This document shows positions 1 through 6,741 of a stretch of DNA of 50,460 nucleotides, piece by piece. The notes beneath the pieces were generated by a model. The model saw nothing but the letters and a program-made list of their open reading frames with translations, ran no database searches and was not told the DNA's origin. The stretch covers positions 1 through 50,460 of the forward strand of contig NZ_JAQQGN010000012.1 of the NCBI RefSeq assembly GCF_028550595.1. Direction: 5' to 3'. Source of the stretch: Luteimonas sp. BLCC-B24. GTDB lineage: Bacteria > Pseudomonadota > Gammaproteobacteria > Xanthomonadales > Xanthomonadaceae. How positions within the stretch are numbered: the stretch's first letter is position 1; each line of letters opens with the position of its first letter. The position numbers and the translations under genes were made by a program.

Positions 1-26
1 AACAGAGCTTCCGCGCTGTTCGCGCG

Positions 27-54
27 GCTTACTTTTGTCTTGTCAAAAGTAAGC
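27..54. repeat. Perfect 11-bp inverted repeat (hairpin)
   Basis: GCTTACTTTTG at 27-37 is the exact reverse complement of CAAAAGTAAGC at 44-54, with loop TCTTGT. It is AT-rich compared with its surroundings. There is no T-tract next to it, so it does not look like an intrinsic terminator. Confidence 0.7.
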
Positions 55-293
55 ACGACAGCGCCGATGCGCTGGCGAACGGCGAAGCCGGCCCGAAGGG
101 CGAGTGCCGAAGGTGCGAGTCAAACCGCCATCGCCGGACGCGATCCGCCGCATGACGCCGCGGCGGGTCCCTGCGCTTCTCGGTCAGCGGGGCACGCAGC
201 CCAAACTCGCTGCGCTCAGACATGGGCTGCTCTCCGGCCCCGCCGCCCTGCGATGCTCGGCTCGCTTTACGGCTCGAACGTCAAGGGCTGGAA

Positions 294-329
294 GCCAAAG
301 CCAAAGCCAAAGCCAAAGCCAAGGCCAAG
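294..329. repeat. Hexanucleotide tandem repeat (GCCAAA)n
   Basis: Six consecutive units: four GCCAAA (294-317), then two GCCAAG (318-329). This is a simple-sequence repeat in non-coding DNA; it translates as Lys-Ala or Pro-Lys runs in the plus frames and as a Trp-Leu or Ala-Leu run in the minus frames, none of which looks like a real protein. Confidence 0.8.
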
Positions 330-508
330 GCGAGCGCCAGAGCCGAAGTGGACGCTCGAGCTGAAGCAGCCATCGAGGCAAACGCTGCCGAGAACAGTGC
401 CGAAGGGCGAGTGCCTGCAAGGATCCTGCAACCGCCTGCGAGCCTCGACCAGCCCGGACGCACCAAAATCTGTCCCTCGCCGACCGGCGCCATTGTTTCG
501 TGCGCAAG

Positions 509-533
509 AAAAAAGCCGCGCGATTGCGCGGCT
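509..533 (-). terminator. Rho-independent terminator after the DUF3016 gene
   Basis: An 8-bp GC-rich stem (AGCCGCGC at 514-521 with GCGCGGCT at 526-533) has a 4-base loop and is followed on the minus strand by a run of T (plus-strand A 509-514). It lies 20 bases after the stop codon of the minus-strand gene ending at 554. Confidence 0.85.
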
Positions 534-553
534 CTTTCCGATCGAACCAATTC

Positions 554-1117
554 TCAGCGCTGCGCGATCGCAGGCCGCAGGTCGCGGCGCAGCCAGTCGT
601 CGATCAGCTGCTTCTCGTACCGCAGGGCATCGTTGTTCATCGCGCTGCCCGCGCGATTGAGAAAGCCCATGTCGCGCAGTTCGCGCGGCCCCTCGGCGAT
701 CACCCGGCCGTCGGTGTCGCGCAGCACGAAGTCCAGATCGATCCGCGGCGGGTAGTGGTCCTTGATGATCCGCACGTGATCCATCTGCGGGCCGCGCCAG
801 GGCTCGTACATGCCGGCGCGGCGGATGTCGCGGATGGTCACGTCCAGCGTGCTGCCGGCCGGCAGTTCACGCTCGGCGCGCTGGCGCACGTAGCGGGCGA
901 TCTGTTCCACCCAGTCGCCGCGCCGTGCCTCCCATCGGTTGCCGCTGAACCGGATGTCCGAAAACGCTTCCGGATCGGTCCACTGCACCGCCACCGGGCT
1001 GTCGCCGGCCAGGCTGCGCGGCAGATCGGCATCGGTGACGTTGCGGGCGGCGAGCGCAGGGGCCGCGATCGCACTGAGCGCAGCGGCGAGCAGCAGGGGC
1101 AGGGAACGGCGGTTCAT
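554..1117 (-). CDS. DUF3016 domain-containing secreted protein
   Basis: A 187-residue protein. I start it at the ATG at 1117 rather than further upstream because GGAG sits 8 bases before it and the N-terminus then reads as a clean Sec signal peptide (MNRRS, a Leu/Ala-rich core, cleavage around Ala-Leu-Ala-Ala). The mature part has the pattern I associate with DUF3016, a family of unknown function common in Xanthomonadaceae: V-Q-W-T-D-P-E near the start, a basic middle, and a D-F-V-L-R-D-T-D-G-R strand pattern. It is probably periplasmic. It is monocistronic, with its own terminator at 509-533. The family call is from memory; no catalytic residues can be pointed out. Confidence 0.8.
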   Translation of the reverse strand: MNRRSLPLLLAAALSAIAAPALAARNVTDADLPRSLAGDSPVAVQWTDPEAFSDIRFSGNRWEARRGDWVEQIARYVRQRAERELPAGSTLDVTIRDIRRAGMYEPWRGPQMDHVRIIKDHYPPRIDLDFVLRDTDGRVIAEGPRELRDMGFLNRAGSAMNNDALRYEKQLIDDWLRRDLRPAIAQR

Positions 1118-1333
1118 TGCAGTTGCTCCGGTTGCGCGGGCCGAGCGCGGCCCGCTGACGTCCCCGATCATGCGCCCGTCGGGCTTAACCTGCCATCAAA
1201 TGGCCCGGCTCGTTCAGGCCAGCAGACTGGCGGGTCCGGACGCGGAACCGTCGCCCGCGTCGCCGCCTGGGCGCTGCTCCGCCGGCACGGATGCGTCCGG
1301 TCGCCGCCGCACCTCCGCATCGCCGATGATCCG

Positions 1334-1364
1334 GAGAAAGGGGCCGCCCCCATGGGAGCGGCCC
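1334..1364 (-). terminator. Probable terminator after rtcB
   Basis: GGGCCGC (1341-1347) pairs with GCGGCCC (1358-1364). On the minus strand the stem is followed by CTTTCT, a weak T-tract. It sits just past the RtcB stop codon at 1379. The rest of 1118-1378 shows no gene. Confidence 0.55.
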
Positions 1365-1378
1365 GGTCGTGACCCGTG

Positions 1379-2593
1379 TCAGCCTTTCACGCACACCACC
1401 TGACGCAGGGTGTGGACGATTTCCACCAGATCGGACTGCGCCGTCATGACCGCATCGATGTCCTTGTAGGCAGCCGGTGACTCGTCGATCACCGACGCGT
1501 CCTTGCGGCATTCGACGTGTGCGGTCGCCTCCCGGTGCTGCGCCAGCGTGATCTGCTGGCGTGCCGCGGTACGGCTCATGACGCGGCCGGCACCATGGCT
1601 GCAGCTGTGGAAGCTGTCCGCGTTGCCCAGCCCGCGCACGATGAAGCTCTTCGCGCCCATGCTGCCGGGAATGATTCCGAGCTCGCCGGCCTTCGCGCTG
1701 ACCGCGCCTTTGCGGGTCACGTAGAGCTCCTGCCCCGAATGGGTCTCCTTCTCGACGTAGTTGTGATGGCAGTTCACCGCCATCTTCTCGAGCTGGAACT
1801 TCGGCAGACGATGGCGCAGTTCGGCGAGCACCCGCGCCATCATCGCCTCGCGGTTCTCGCGCGCGTAGTCCTGTGCCCAGGAGACGGCTTCGACGTAGTC
1901 GTCGAACAGCGGTTCGCCCTCCATGAAGAACGCGAGGTCCTTGTCCGGCAGATGGAAGCCCAGCACGCGGTGCTCGAGCTGCGTGCGCGCCTGTTCGATG
2001 AAGTAGCTGCCGATCAGGTTGCCGGTGCCGCGCGAGCCCGAATGCAGCATCACCCACACGGCGTCCGATTCATCGAGGCAGAGCTCGATGAAATGGTTGC
2101 CGCCGCCGAGCGTGCCGGTCTGGCAGCCCAGCTTGTCGGTGCGCACCTTGCGGTGCTTCTGCTTGATCACGTCCAGACGCTCGACCAGGCCGGACCGCGC
2201 GATGCGCGTGGCGATGCCGTCGGGCAGCTTCCAGTGCTCGCCGCCGCGACCGTTGCCAACCGGCACTGATCGCTCGATGCCCGAACGGATCTGCGCGAGG
2301 CTGTCGGGCAGGTCCTTGGCGCGCAGCGTGGTCCGCACCGCGGCCATGCCGCAGCCGATGTCGACGCCCACCGCGGCCGGAATGATCGCGCCGCGGGTCG
2401 GGATCACCGAGCCCACGGTCGCACCCTTGCCGAGGTGTACGTCCGGCATCACCGCGACCCACGGTCCGACGAACGGGATCGATGCGATGTTGCGCAGCTG
2501 GTCGTGCGCCTGGTCTTCCAGCGGCACGCCGCGCACCCAGCCCTTGATCGGTGTGGTGCCCTCGGCGTGCAGAAATTCGAATTGCGTACTCAT
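1379..2593 (-). CDS. rtcB: RtcB family RNA ligase (3'-phosphate/5'-OH)
   Basis: A 404-residue RtcB protein, GTP- and Mn-dependent ligase joining RNA 3'-phosphate or 2',3'-cyclic phosphate ends to 5'-OH ends. Visible family motifs are G-V-D-I-G-C-G-M with the metal-binding Cys at residue 81, the metal-site G-G-G-N-H-F motif, and S-H-G-A-G-R with the His that becomes guanylylated at residue 333. I chose the ATG at 2593: AAAGGA lies upstream and MSTQFEF matches the short N-terminus of the family, whereas the longer frame adds 18 unlikely residues. It lies 61 bases after an SPFH/slipin gene on the same strand, which follows two tRNA-like RNAs, so an RNA-repair role is likely. No rtcA cyclase and no RtcR regulator are seen nearby, unlike the E. 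coli rtc operon. Confidence 0.93.
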   Translation of the reverse strand: MSTQFEFLHAEGTTPIKGWVRGVPLEDQAHDQLRNIASIPFVGPWVAVMPDVHLGKGATVGSVIPTRGAIIPAAVGVDIGCGMAAVRTTLRAKDLPDSLAQIRSGIERSVPVGNGRGGEHWKLPDGIATRIARSGLVERLDVIKQKHRKVRTDKLGCQTGTLGGGNHFIELCLDESDAVWVMLHSGSRGTGNLIGSYFIEQARTQLEHRVLGFHLPDKDLAFFMEGEPLFDDYVEAVSWAQDYARENREAMMARVLAELRHRLPKFQLEKMAVNCHHNYVEKETHSGQELYVTRKGAVSAKAGELGIIPGSMGAKSFIVRGLGNADSFHSCSHGAGRVMSRTAARQQITLAQHREATAHVECRKDASVIDESPAAYKDIDAVMTAQSDLVEIVHTLRQVVCVKG

Positions 2594-2654
2594 ATCCGTG
2601 TCCTTTGCGTTCCATCGAAGCCCGCGCGACGCATCCCTGCATCGCACGGGTGTC

Positions 2655-3791
2655 CTACTTCATCGTCACCAGCTGCTTCAGCACGCCATCCAGGCCGCCG
2701 AACACGGTGAGCGTGTCGATCTTCTCGGTGACCTTCTCCAGCGCCTCGAGTTCCTTGAGGCGCATGAGGATCGGACTCTCCTCCACGAGCTTCGCGGTGT
2801 TGAGCAGGGAACGCGTGGCGTTCGCCTCCTCGCGACGGCGGATCACGTTGGCCTGGGCCGCCTTCTCCGCCTGCACGACGCCGTTGAGGATCGCCTTCAT
2901 CTCGCCCGGCAGGATCACGTCCTTGACGCCCACGCCCAGCACCTCGATGCCGAGCCCGCCGACCTGACCGCGCACGTACGCGAAGATGTCGGCATCGAGC
3001 GAGGCCTTGTCACCGAGCAGCGCGTCGAGCGTTCGCGACGCGACCACCTTGCGCAGGCCGTACTGCAGTTCGCGGTAGAGGTGGTCGCCGAACTTCGCCA
3101 CCTTGGTGCGCGCGGCGACGGGGTCGGTCACGCGCATGCTGGCGGCGAGGTTCACGCGCAACGACACCCTGTCGCGCGTCAGCAGCTCCTGGCCCGACAC
3201 CTCGACCGATTGCACGCGCAACTCGATCACCTCGGCGACCACGTTCTTCTGAAAGTTCCAGAAGGCGTACGCGCCCGGGCCCAGCGTATCGAGCAGCTGA
3301 CCGTCCACGAACACCAGACCGGCCGACTCCACCGGCACGTCCACGACGACCGCGACCTTCGACAGCGTGCCGAGCTGGCGCAGGCGGCGCATGACGTCCG
3401 CGCGCACGGCGAGGCCGGCGGCGAGCGACACGCGCTCGACCGCCACCTCGACCAGTCCGCGCCAGTACAGGCGGCGCGAGCCCGGCGGCAGCACGTCTTC
3501 CAGCTTGCCGTGCTTCGACACCAGGCCGACCTCATCGGCGCCGATGTCGGCACGCACGAAATGCGCCTCGAGCGCGGGTCCCAGTCGGGCAATCAGCGCA
3601 TCGACATCGTGCCCGGCATATTCCGGTGCTGTGATGTTGAAGGTGCGCACCTCGACCCGCGACAGCGGGTCGAACATGCGATGCACGCCGGGGCCGAGCA
3701 CGCGCTCGAACTGACGATTGCGATACACCAGGCCGCGCTCGCCGTCACCGATCACGACCCGCTTGGTCCAGAACATGCTGTGGATGTTCAC
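2655..3791 (-). CDS. SPFH/Band-7 (slipin) family protein
   Basis: A 378-residue protein. I choose GTG at 3791 because GGAGAG lies 6 bases upstream; ATG at 3776 is a possible alternative that removes five residues. The N-terminal part has paired repeats of the form R-V-L-G-P-G and L-G-P-G-A-Y, as in long slipins. The SPFH/Band-7 domain runs from roughly residue 160 to 320 (S-V-E-V-S-G-Q-E-L-L-T-R-D, then V-K-D-V-I-L-P-G-E-M-K) and is followed by an Ala/Glu/Arg-rich coiled coil (A-E-K-A-A-Q-A-N-V-I-R-R-R-E-E-A-N-A). No clear transmembrane helix is seen. SPFH proteins oligomerise as membrane or complex scaffolds. Comparative genomics has proposed SPFH modules as scaffolds in RtcB repair systems together with a tRNA-like RNA, which matches the neighbours on both sides here. 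Confidence 0.85.
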   Translation of the reverse strand: MNIHSMFWTKRVVIGDGERGLVYRNRQFERVLGPGVHRMFDPLSRVEVRTFNITAPEYAGHDVDALIARLGPALEAHFVRADIGADEVGLVSKHGKLEDVLPPGSRRLYWRGLVEVAVERVSLAAGLAVRADVMRRLRQLGTLSKVAVVVDVPVESAGLVFVDGQLLDTLGPGAYAFWNFQKNVVAEVIELRVQSVEVSGQELLTRDRVSLRVNLAASMRVTDPVAARTKVAKFGDHLYRELQYGLRKVVASRTLDALLGDKASLDADIFAYVRGQVGGLGIEVLGVGVKDVILPGEMKAILNGVVQAEKAAQANVIRRREEANATRSLLNTAKLVEESPILMRLKELEALEKVTEKIDTLTVFGGLDGVLKQLVTMK

Positions 3792-4169
3792 GGCACTCTC
3801 TCCATGGTTTGGCACTGGTGGTCCGATCCGAAGTGTCGTCCCGCCGCGGTGGATCGGTTCCCGCGGCGGTCGTGCGTACACATCGCGCTGTGACGCGCGA
3901 TGCGGTGCGGGACGAACCCCGCGAAGAAGATGGACACGGCCCTGGCAGCGCTGCCGCGGAGCGGGCGTGCTCCCGGCGCGGAGACGCGGTCCGGACGCAC
4001 GCGACGCAATGGATTGCGGTTGCGCACGTTGCGAACCGGTCCGCGTGCCTCGAGGACGCGGGCCCGGCGACGGATCTGCTGCGGCGGCCGACAGGGCGAC
4101 ACGCCGGAGCGCATCGGATGACGGCACGCCGCGCAGGCCGTGTCCTGGTGTGGAACTCGCGTTCCGGTG

Positions 4170-4190
4170 TCATGACGTGACAGGTCATGA
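4170..4190 (-). repeat. Hairpin directly downstream of tRNA-like RNA A
   Basis: TCATGAC (4170-4176) and GTCATGA (4184-4190) form a perfect 7-bp inverted repeat with a 7-base spacer, starting one base past the 3' end of tRNA-like A. There is no T-tract. It could be a processing or stability element of a joint transcript. The 380 bases from here to the slipin start hold no gene I can support. Confidence 0.4.
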
Positions 4191-4191
4191 T

Positions 4192-4262
4192 GTTTGGAGC
4201 GGGAGTCGAACCCGCGACACTCGGTTGACTAGACCGATGCTCTTCCTCTGAGCTATCCAGTG
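4192..4262 (-). ncRNA. tRNA-like RNA A (nominal Thr-AGU anticodon, defective acceptor)
   Basis: Folds on the minus strand as a cloverleaf. D arm GCTC/GAGC with loop AGAGGAA; 5-bp anticodon stem TCGGT/ACCGA with 7-base loop CTAGTCA; 5-base variable region; T arm GCGGG/CCCGC with loop TTCGACT. The loop places AGT at positions 34-36, a Thr anticodon with unmodified A34 that bacteria do not normally use. Only the inner four acceptor pairs form (TGGA with TCCA); the outer three are mismatched, and no CCA is encoded (the sequence continues ATCA). It is unlikely to be an elongator tRNA. It follows tRNA-like B with no spacer and lies upstream of the slipin and RtcB genes on the same strand. Confidence 0.75.
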
Positions 4263-4330
4263 GTGGACGAACCGGATTCGAACCGGTGACCTTCGGCCTG
4301 CGCCGCTGCTCTCCCTCTGAGCTATCGCCC
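4261..4330 (-). ncRNA. tRNA-like RNA B (no anticodon loop, encoded CCA)
   Basis: Minus-strand cloverleaf with 6-bp acceptor GGGCGA/TCGTCC (one G-T pair), A discriminator and encoded CCA (4261-4263). Bases T-A are followed by D arm GCTC/GAGC with loop AGAGGGA, and T arm ACCGG/CCGGT with the canonical loop TTCGAAT. The anticodon arm is abnormal. Only 19 bases separate position 26 from the T stem (22 in RNA A), and they fold best as a 4-bp stem CGGC/GCCG closed by a GCAG tetraloop, so no 7-base anticodon loop exists. The elbow and CCA end are preserved while decoding is lost, as expected for a tRNA mimic recognised by RNA-processing enzymes. Its CCA end abuts the 5' strand of RNA A. Confidence 0.8.
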
Positions 4331-4641
4331 GCTTCGGTACATCGCCTCGCACGCGACGGCATACGCCGCGGCAGTGCCGTGCGCACCGGATGGGCGGCAA
4401 ACCCAATACCGCTGGCGCGTGCTCGTCGATGGTCCGATCGATACCGCGTGGCATCGATTCTTCAAGCAGGGCCGGACCCGCCCGCTGCCCGTGCCCGGCA
4501 TCGGGGCACAGCGTTCCACGCCATTTACCGGCGAACGCCTGGCAGCTGGATTCCCATAATCGGAACCGGGGTTCCGGATGCCTCGGGAAGATAATGTCGG
4601 CCCTGCGGATTCATTGAACTCGCTTCGCGAACGCGCAAACG

Positions 4642-4674
4642 AAAAACGCCCCCGGACAGATGTCCGAGGGCGTT
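4642..4674 (-). terminator. Strong Rho-independent terminator, minus strand
   Basis: AACGCCCcCGGACA (4645-4658) pairs with TGTCCGaGGGCGTT (4661-4674): a 14-bp stem with one mismatch. On the minus strand it runs into five T (4642-4646). It ends a transcript coming from the promoter at 4879-4907. Confidence 0.85.
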
Positions 4675-4720
4675 CGCGTGCCTCGGAGATCGGGGTGGCC
4701 GATCTCCATGGACGTGAAGA

Positions 4721-4834
4721 TCAGTCGGGAATACGGCTCAGTCCTGCCTGCAGTGCAGGCTTCGCGCACGCGTCAGCTGCGCGCTGGAAGCGCGGCCGGA
4801 GAAGCATGTAAGCGTGTGAGCGTGCGATTTTCAT
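4721..4834 (-). CDS. Small hypothetical ORF, 37 residues
   Basis: A 37-codon minus-strand frame starting with ATG at 4834 (MKIARSHAYMLLRPRFQR...) and ending with TGA at 4721. It lies between a good minus-strand promoter (4879-4907) and a strong terminator (4642-4674), which is the main reason to list it. The peptide is basic in its first half (Arg/Lys/His) with no signal peptide or membrane segment. The ribosome binding site is poor (CGGACC, about 6 bases upstream). The transcript, roughly 230 bases, may instead be a small regulatory RNA. I recognise no family. Confidence 0.35.
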   Translation of the reverse strand: MKIARSHAYMLLRPRFQRAADACAKPALQAGLSRIPD

Positions 4835-4878
4835 GGAAGGTCCGTTTGCGGACGTGCCGGTCTGGAGGATCGGCGCGC

Positions 4879-4907
4879 ACGATACATCGACTTAATCGGG
4901 TGCGCAA
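4879..4907 (-). promoter_or_regulatory. Sigma-70-type promoter for the small minus-strand unit
   Basis: On the minus strand TTGCGC (4907-4902) and TATCGT (4884-4879) are separated by exactly 17 bases. Transcription would start near 4872 and read through the 37-codon ORF to the terminator at 4642-4674. Confidence 0.5.
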
Positions 4908-5014
4908 GGTTTATCGGAAAATAATCCTGCGGACCGATGAGCGGTCGAATATCCGGAAGCAGCGGATGGGACGTGTTGACGCATCGCGCAGCACCGACGC
5001 GCTAGGCTCCGGCC

Positions 5015-5674
5015 ATGCGCGCATGTCGTCTCCATTCGATCTGGCTGGCCGGTCTGCTGGCCTGTTCTTCGGTGCGCGCCGCCGACGCCACGCTCGACAC
5101 GCTGGCGGCCGCGGCGCCTGCACTCGATCGCGAGGTGCTGTCGCTCGCACTCGATGCGCGCGCGTGCGCGGCGCGGGATCGCGACGTGGGGCGTCGACTC
5201 GCGATCATCGATTACGGGCGCCCGTCGACCGAGATCCGCATGTGGATCTTCGATGTCGAGACCGGGCGCCTGCTGCATGCCGAGCACGTGGCGCACGGAC
5301 GCGGGAGCGGCGGCGACCTGGCCACCGCGTTTTCCGATGTCGAAGGCAGCCACCAGTCCAGCCTGGGGCTGTTCGCGACCGCCGAGACCTACATCGGCGA
5401 GAACGGCTATTCGCTGCGCCTGGACGGCCTCGAGCCCGGCATCAACGGCCGTGCGCGCGAGCGGCTGATCGTCATGCACGGCGCCGATTACGTGGACCCC
5501 GACCAGGCACGGCGCCAGGGCCGGCTGGGCCGGAGCTGGGGTTGCCCGGCGGTCCGCAGCGCGGCGGCGCGCCCGGTGATCGATGCGCTGAAGGATGGAC
5601 AGGTGCTGTTCGCCTACGCCCGCGACCGCGCGTGGCTCGACGGCTCGGCCTTCCTGCACTGCGGCGCACGCTGA
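5015..5674 (+). CDS. Murein L,D-transpeptidase catalytic domain protein (YkuD_2 type)
   Basis: A 219-residue protein with an N-terminal signal peptide (cleavage near C-S-S-V-R-A-A; a lipoprotein site is not clear). The C-terminal half carries the L,D-transpeptidase signature of the YkuD_2 group: L-I-V-M-H-G-A-D-Y-V (His) and G-R-S-W-G-C-P-A-V with the catalytic Cys at residue 177. The family has S-W-G-C-P where classical YkuD has S-H-G-C-I-R. It lacks LysM and peptidoglycan-binding domains. L,D-transpeptidases make 3-3 peptidoglycan crosslinks or anchor proteins to murein in the periplasm. It is first of three same-strand cell-wall genes, 88 bases before the next. Confidence 0.87.
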   Translation: MRACRLHSIWLAGLLACSSVRAADATLDTLAAAAPALDREVLSLALDARACAARDRDVGRRLAIIDYGRPSTEIRMWIFDVETGRLLHAEHVAHGRGSGGDLATAFSDVEGSHQSSLGLFATAETYIGENGYSLRLDGLEPGINGRARERLIVMHGADYVDPDQARRQGRLGRSWGCPAVRSAAARPVIDALKDGQVLFAYARDRAWLDGSAFLHCGAR

Positions 5675-5762
5675 GCACCCGAGTGCCGGGCTTCACGCCG
5701 GGGCTGCGCCACCAGCCGGCAGGATGCGGGCCACGTCCGCACCCGGATCCTCTGGAGGTCGC

Positions 5763-6737
5763 ATGTCCACACGCCACTCACCGCGCGCACTGGCCTGGTG
5801 CCTCGCGCTGCTCGTCGCCTGCCTGCCGCTGCATGCCGCGCTGGCCCGGGACGCCGCACTCGACGTCGATGCCGTGAATGCCGCCGCGCACGATGCCGGC
5901 GATGCCGCGCTGCTGCGCGCGCAGGTGTTGCTCGATCGCGCGCATTTCTCGCCCGGCGAGATCGATGCGCGCGGCGGCACGAACACCACACGTGCGCTGG
6001 CCGCGTTTCAGCGTCACCGCGGCCTCACGCCCAGCGGCGAACTGGACGCCGAGACCTGGCAGGCCCTGACCGCGGACGCGCCCGCGGCACTGATCGAGCA
6101 CACCATCCGCGCCGAGGAGCTGGCGGGCGCGATGCGCGCCTTGCCTGAGGACATGATGGACAAGGCCGAACTCGACGCGCTGGGGTTCGAAACCCCGCTC
6201 GAAGCGCTGGGCGAGCGTTTCCATGCGGCGCCGGCGCTGCTGCAGCGGCTCAATCCCGGTGTGGCGTTCGCAGCCGGCCAGCGCATCGTGGTGCCGAACG
6301 TCCGCGATGCGGCGCCGCTGCCCACGCCCGAGCGCGTGGTCGTGAGCAAATCGGACTCGGTGGTCCGGCTGGTGGATGCCGAGGGCACGGTATTCGCGCA
6401 GTTCCCGGCCTCGACCGGCAGCGAACGCGACCCGTTGCCGATCGGTGAGTGGACGATCGACGGCGTCGCCACCGACCCCACCTTCCACTACAACCCGGCG
6501 CTGTTCTGGGACGCCGATCCGGCCCACGCGAAGGCCGTACTGGCGCCTGGTCCGAACAATCCGGTGGGTACGGTCTGGATCGACCTGTCGAAGCCGCACT
6601 ACGGCATCCACGGCACGCCGGAGCCGGCGAACATCGGCAAGACGCAGTCGCACGGCTGCATCCGGATGACCAACTGGAGTGCGCGCCGGGTGGCCGAGGT
6701 GGTGCGTCCGGGCATGACGGCCGTGCTCGAGGAGTAA
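5763..6737 (+). CDS. L,D-transpeptidase with peptidoglycan-binding domain
   Basis: 324 residues, started at ATG 5763 behind GGAGGT. Signal peptide about 1-28. A PG_binding_1-like domain follows (about 40-105, with F-S-P-G-E-I-D-A-R-G-G and A-L-A-A-F-Q-R-H-R-G-L), then a LysM-like stretch (A-P-A-L-L-Q-R-L-N-P-G, about 160-185), then the YkuD catalytic domain at the C-terminus with H-G-T-P-E-P and S-H-G-C-I-R-M-T-N (catalytic Cys 299). This is the ErfK/YcfS-like architecture of periplasmic enzymes that crosslink murein or attach lipoproteins to it. The next gene starts 4 bases after its stop, so the two are likely co-transcribed. Confidence 0.92.
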   Translation: MSTRHSPRALAWCLALLVACLPLHAALARDAALDVDAVNAAAHDAGDAALLRAQVLLDRAHFSPGEIDARGGTNTTRALAAFQRHRGLTPSGELDAETWQALTADAPAALIEHTIRAEELAGAMRALPEDMMDKAELDALGFETPLEALGERFHAAPALLQRLNPGVAFAAGQRIVVPNVRDAAPLPTPERVVVSKSDSVVRLVDAEGTVFAQFPASTGSERDPLPIGEWTIDGVATDPTFHYNPALFWDADPAHAKAVLAPGPNNPVGTVWIDLSKPHYGIHGTPEPANIGKTQSHGCIRMTNWSARRVAEVVRPGMTAVLEE

Positions 6738-6741
6738 GCCG

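Larger units (their letters stand above)
1..508. repeat. Non-coding dispersed-repeat region
   Basis: I see no convincing gene here. All open frames are low-complexity Arg/Ala/Ser-rich translations without a ribosome binding site. Positions 27-54 form a perfect 11-bp inverted repeat with a 6-base loop (GCTTACTTTTG / CAAAAGTAAGC), and 294-329 is a six-unit GCCAAA/GCCAAG hexamer run. The rest is rich in short GCGAA/GCCGA words. From memory, similar intergenic sequence with the CTTACTTTTG hairpin recurs in Xanthomonadaceae genomes, so I read it as a dispersed intergenic element. Its function is unknown. Confidence 0.5.

Noticed and set aside
294..329. CRISPR-like array
   Set aside because: It is a pure 6-base tandem repeat without spacers; no cas gene is present in the window.
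40..755. Overlapping small ORFs encoding Lys-Pro or Lys-Ala repeats
   Set aside because: No ribosome binding sites, all frames open at once, and composition driven by the simple repeat.
4192..4331. Two ordinary tRNA genes
   Set aside because: Neither folds as a complete functional tRNA: A has a broken acceptor and AGU anticodon, B lacks an anticodon loop. They are reported as tRNA-like RNAs instead.
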